The position numbers and the translations under genes are program-made. Under the pieces are notes generated by a model. The model ran no database searches. It was not told the origin of the DNA and worked only from the letters and a program-made list of their open reading frames with translations. DNA of 7,773 nucleotides from Actinomycetes bacterium (GTDB lineage Bacteria > Actinomycetota > Acidimicrobiia > Acidimicrobiales > RAAP-2). Location of the stretch: NCBI GenBank assembly GCA_021850345.1, contig JAJZMN010000080.1, positions 1-7,773 on the forward strand. Direction: 5' to 3'. Positions 6,194-7,773 of this stretch are shown here, one piece after another. The stretch's first letter is position 1, and each line of letters starts with the position of its first letter.

Positions 6194-6300
6194 TCTCCCT
6201 GCCGGGTCATGGGTGGCGGCGGTGCGCGGCCTGTCGAGCGCCCGGTCGGCCCGTGTCGGTGCCGAGGCCGGCAGGTCCGCGACCCTGGCACCCGAGGGCG

Positions 6301-6373
6301 TGCCCCCAACGGGATTCGAACCCGTGCTTCCGCCTTGAAAGGGCGGCGTCCTGGGCCGCTAGACGATGGGGGC
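6301..6373 (-). tRNA. tRNA-Glu, anticodon UUC
   Basis: The minus strand folds into a 73-base cloverleaf. The 7-bp acceptor stem is GCCCCCA (6373-6367) with TGGGGGC (6308-6302), and A at 6301 is the discriminator. The anticodon stem CCGCC/GGCGG (6346-6342 and 6334-6330) encloses loop CTTTCAA, with anticodon TTC at 6339-6337. The T-arm carries GGTTCGAATCC, and the D-arm has the GTCTAGCGGCCCAGGAC pattern typical of bacterial tRNA-Glu. CCA is not encoded and must be added after transcription. It reads GAA and, by wobble, GAG, and in bacteria can also supply Glu-tRNA for tetrapyrrole synthesis, the pathway leading to heme. Confidence 0.97.
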
Positions 6374-6445
6374 GCAGGTGCTGCAGGCGGTGCCGAGCCC
6401 GAGCTGCGGGACAAACCCTCGCGCCGAGCTCTGCGTCGACCGCAC

Positions 6446-6477
6446 GAGGCACGCTACCAGGGCGCCCCGGGTGCCTC
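6446..6477 (-). terminator. 7-bp dyad overlapping the ctaA stop codon
   Basis: GAGGCAC (6446-6452) and GTGCCTC (6471-6477) are perfect inverted repeats around an 18-base interval that itself contains the palindrome GGGCGCCC (6460-6467). On the minus strand the stem begins inside the ctaA TGA (6478-6476). It could terminate ctaA transcription, but lacks a T-run. Confidence 0.35.
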
Positions 6478-6479
6478 AG
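6451..6479 (-). promoter_or_regulatory. Candidate promoter for tRNA-Glu
   Basis: On the minus strand TAGCGT (6456-6451) is a TANNNT -10, preceded directly by TGG, which fits an extended -10. CTGAGG (6479-6474) lies 17 bases upstream in the -35 position and shares TGA with TTGACA. Transcription would begin about 70 bases before the tRNA. The promoter overlaps the end of ctaA and the dyad there. Confidence 0.4.
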
Positions 6480-7666
6480 GTGCCTGCGCGTTCCGCGCCA
6501 CCCCGGTCCATCTGGGTGCCTCCGTGCATCTCGCCGCCCAGCACCGCCCCGCCGCCCAGCACCGCCCCGCCGCCCAGGCCCGCACTGGCACCCAGGCCCG
6601 CACCAGCACCCAGGCCCGCACCAGCACCCAGGCCCGCACTGGCACCCAGGCCCGCACCAGCACCCGCGACGGCGCCGACGCGGCGTTCGGTCGCCGCGAG
6701 CCCGGGAACCGTGAGCAGGCGTCCGGGCACGCGCTCGGGCGCGTGGTGGGTGAGGGCGAGGTAGTACTGGACGACTCCGATGACGAGCACCGTGGCGCCC
6801 AGCTCGTGGAGCTCTACCAATCCAGCGGGCAGATGCGTGAAGTACTGCGTGTAGCCGACGATCCCTTGGAGGACGAGGACGACGGTGAGCATGCGCGCGG
6901 CCTTGCGGATGCGCTCGGGGACGTCCATCGCGTGCAGTGCCACGGCGAGCGAGAGGACCAGCCCGATCAAGAAGAGTGCGAGGGTGGCGTGCAGCTCGGC
7001 CAAATTGCGCAACGGATAGGGAATTCGCCGTGCCACCAGCTGGCCTGTCGCGCCGCCCGCGTCGGGAGCGGCCCCGGTGGTCGCAGAGCCGGCCGCGAGC
7101 ACGATCGCCGTCATGAGCACCATGGCGCGCGAGAGCAGGAGCATGGGCCGGGGGACGACCAGGTGGCCAGAGGACGGCGAGTAGTCACGGCTCGAGCGGT
7201 GCACCAGCACCACTGCGTCCACCAAGAGCACCAAGGTGGCGAGGAAGTGCACCATCACGAGGTACGGGTTGAGTTTCGAGTAGACGACGAGGCCCCCGAT
7301 GACGGCCTCGACGAGCACTCCGACAACGAGGCCGCCGGCCAGCCATATGAGGTCGCGGCGCGCGGGACGGCGCAGGAGAGTGGCGAAGAAGGTCGCGCCG
7401 ATCACCACGACGAGCGCCACGGTGACCATGCGATTGCTGAACTCCACGAGCGAGTGGAATTGCATCGGGGGCGTGAGGTTTCCCTTCATGCAGTTGGGCC
7501 AGTCTGCGCAGCCCAGTCCGGAGCCGGTGACCCGCACTGCGGCACCGGTGAGGACGATCGCGGCGTTGCCGACCAGGGAGGCGATGGCAAGCCGTCGCAC
7601 GACCGTAGGCGACATGGCAGGGAGGCGGCTCGTCAAGCGGCTGTGGGCCGAACCGGCGGCGGGCAC
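6476..7666 (-). CDS. ctaA: Heme A synthase (CtaA/COX15 family) with a Gly/Ala-rich repeat tail
   Basis: This membrane monooxygenase converts heme O to heme A for aa3-type cytochrome oxidase. Counting from GTG 7666 (396 residues), a first helix precedes T-G-S-G-L-G and the extracytoplasmic cysteine pair C53-A-D-W-P-N-C59. The catalytic Glu is likely E75 in H71-S-L-V-E75-F-S-N78-R79. Heme-ligand histidines are H140, H226 (L-A-E-L-H) and H287 (L-V-E-L-H-E-L-G-A). About eight hydrophobic segments fit the family's two four-helix bundles. After the last helix (about 310) comes an extra tail; residues about 336-377 are a repeated A-G-L-G-A-G or A-V-L-G-G-G unit, which I do not know from this family. 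The start may instead be ATG 7615 (379 residues), but that lacks a ribosome-binding site, whereas TACCAT lies 8 bases before the GTG. Confidence 0.93.
   Translation of the reverse strand: MPAAGSAHSRLTSRLPAMSPTVVRRLAIASLVGNAAIVLTGAAVRVTGSGLGCADWPNCMKGNLTPPMQFHSLVEFSNRMVTVALVVVIGATFFATLLRRPARRDLIWLAGGLVVGVLVEAVIGGLVVYSKLNPYLVMVHFLATLVLLVDAVVLVHRSSRDYSPSSGHLVVPRPMLLLSRAMVLMTAIVLAAGSATTGAAPDAGGATGQLVARRIPYPLRNLAELHATLALFLIGLVLSLAVALHAMDVPERIRKAARMLTVVLVLQGIVGYTQYFTHLPAGLVELHELGATVLVIGVVQYYLALTHHAPERVPGRLLTVPGLAATERRVGAVAGAGAGLGASAGLGAGAGLGAGAGLGASAGLGGGAVLGGGAVLGGEMHGGTQMDRGGAERAGT
6537..6662. repeat. 18-bp coding minisatellite in the 3' end of ctaA, seven units
   Basis: CCCAG recurs every 18 bases at 6537, 6555, 6573, 6591, 6609, 6627 and 6645. 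The first two units are a CCGCCC-rich type; the last five are near-identical and differ only at one site, reading ACTGGC (units at 6573 and 6627) or ACCAGC (6591, 6609, 6645), an ABBAB order. Because 18 is a multiple of three, the frame is kept and each unit adds six residues to CtaA. Near-identity suggests recent slippage or unequal exchange. Confidence 0.9.
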
Positions 7667-7674
7667 GTCTTGGC

Positions 7675-7680
7675 ATGGTA
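7675..7680 (-). promoter_or_regulatory. Candidate -10 element for ctaA
   Basis: On the minus strand TACCAT (7680-7675) fits TANNNT, with eight bases to the GTG at 7666, suggesting a leaderless or nearly leaderless mRNA. No convincing -35 is visible. Confidence 0.3.
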
Positions 7681-7687
7681 CCGGCGA

Positions 7688-7773
7688 ATGGACCGTGCTT
7701 TGCAGCGACCCGAATCCGTGCAGTGCCCGGCCAAAGGCTCGAGCGGGACCGGCCCCCCCGTCCCGCCGTCCCC
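7688..7773 (+). CDS. Possible N-terminus of a divergent gene, cut by the window edge
   Basis: From ATG 7688 the plus strand stays open to the window end (28 codons), starting M-D-R-A-L-Q-R-P and turning Gly/Pro-rich. In many actinobacteria ctaA is near ctaB (heme O synthase), which has a variable N-terminus, so ctaB is an obvious candidate. Nothing in these residues identifies it, there is no ribosome-binding site, and short open frames are common by chance in GC-rich DNA. The 107 bases right of ctaA otherwise hold only the possible ctaA promoter. Confidence 0.2.
   Translation, partial: MDRALQRPESVQCPAKGSSGTGPPVPPS

Noticed and set aside
6537..6662. The 18-bp repeats as a CRISPR array.
   Set aside because: The units are contiguous with no unique spacers, lie in frame inside ctaA, and have no cas gene nearby.
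5929..6764. Plus-strand frames across the tRNA and the ctaA repeat, including a Pro/Ala-Pro repeat protein.
   Set aside because: They cross a tRNA gene and their repeats are the antisense reading of the ctaA minisatellite.

Overview
The window is GC-rich bacterial DNA with GTG starts and several TANNNT-type -10 elements close to start codons. Its dihydrolipoamide dehydrogenase reads almost collinearly with the mycobacterial Lpd as I remember it, and its desaturase has the histidine-box layout of mycobacterial DesA3. This points to Actinomycetota. A deep-branching group such as Acidimicrobiia is possible, but the sequence alone does not prove it.

Left half, plus strand: dtd (D-aminoacyl-tRNA deacylase, 94-537), an isochorismatase-family cysteine hydrolase (682-1239), lpd (1439-2839) and a membrane fatty acid desaturase (2946-4022). 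The gaps between them are 106 to 199 bases and several hold hairpins, so they look like separate transcription units rather than one operon. In the first 84 bases an open frame ends inside the dtd ribosome-binding site. It is either the tail of an upstream gene or a small leader ORF.

Right half, minus strand, in transcription order from the right edge: ctaA (heme A synthase, 7666-6476), a tRNA-Glu(UUC) gene (6373-6301), a YdeI/OmdA-family protein (6151-5531), efeU (FTR1-type iron permease, 5342-4506) and a small acidic protein of unknown function (4443-4042). The two halves converge at 4022-4042 across a 19-base gap with a small GC hairpin.

The window is mostly housekeeping: translation quality control, the E3 subunit of 2-oxoacid dehydrogenases, lipid desaturation, heme A for cytochrome oxidase, and iron uptake. 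I see no mobile element, CRISPR array, phage gene or obvious new multi-gene system. The most informative non-coding feature is a DtxR/IdeR/MntR-like palindrome directly against the efeU start codon, where it would cover the -10 region of a leaderless promoter. The most unusual coding feature is a Gly/Ala/Leu-rich tail on CtaA, encoded by an 18-bp coding minisatellite.
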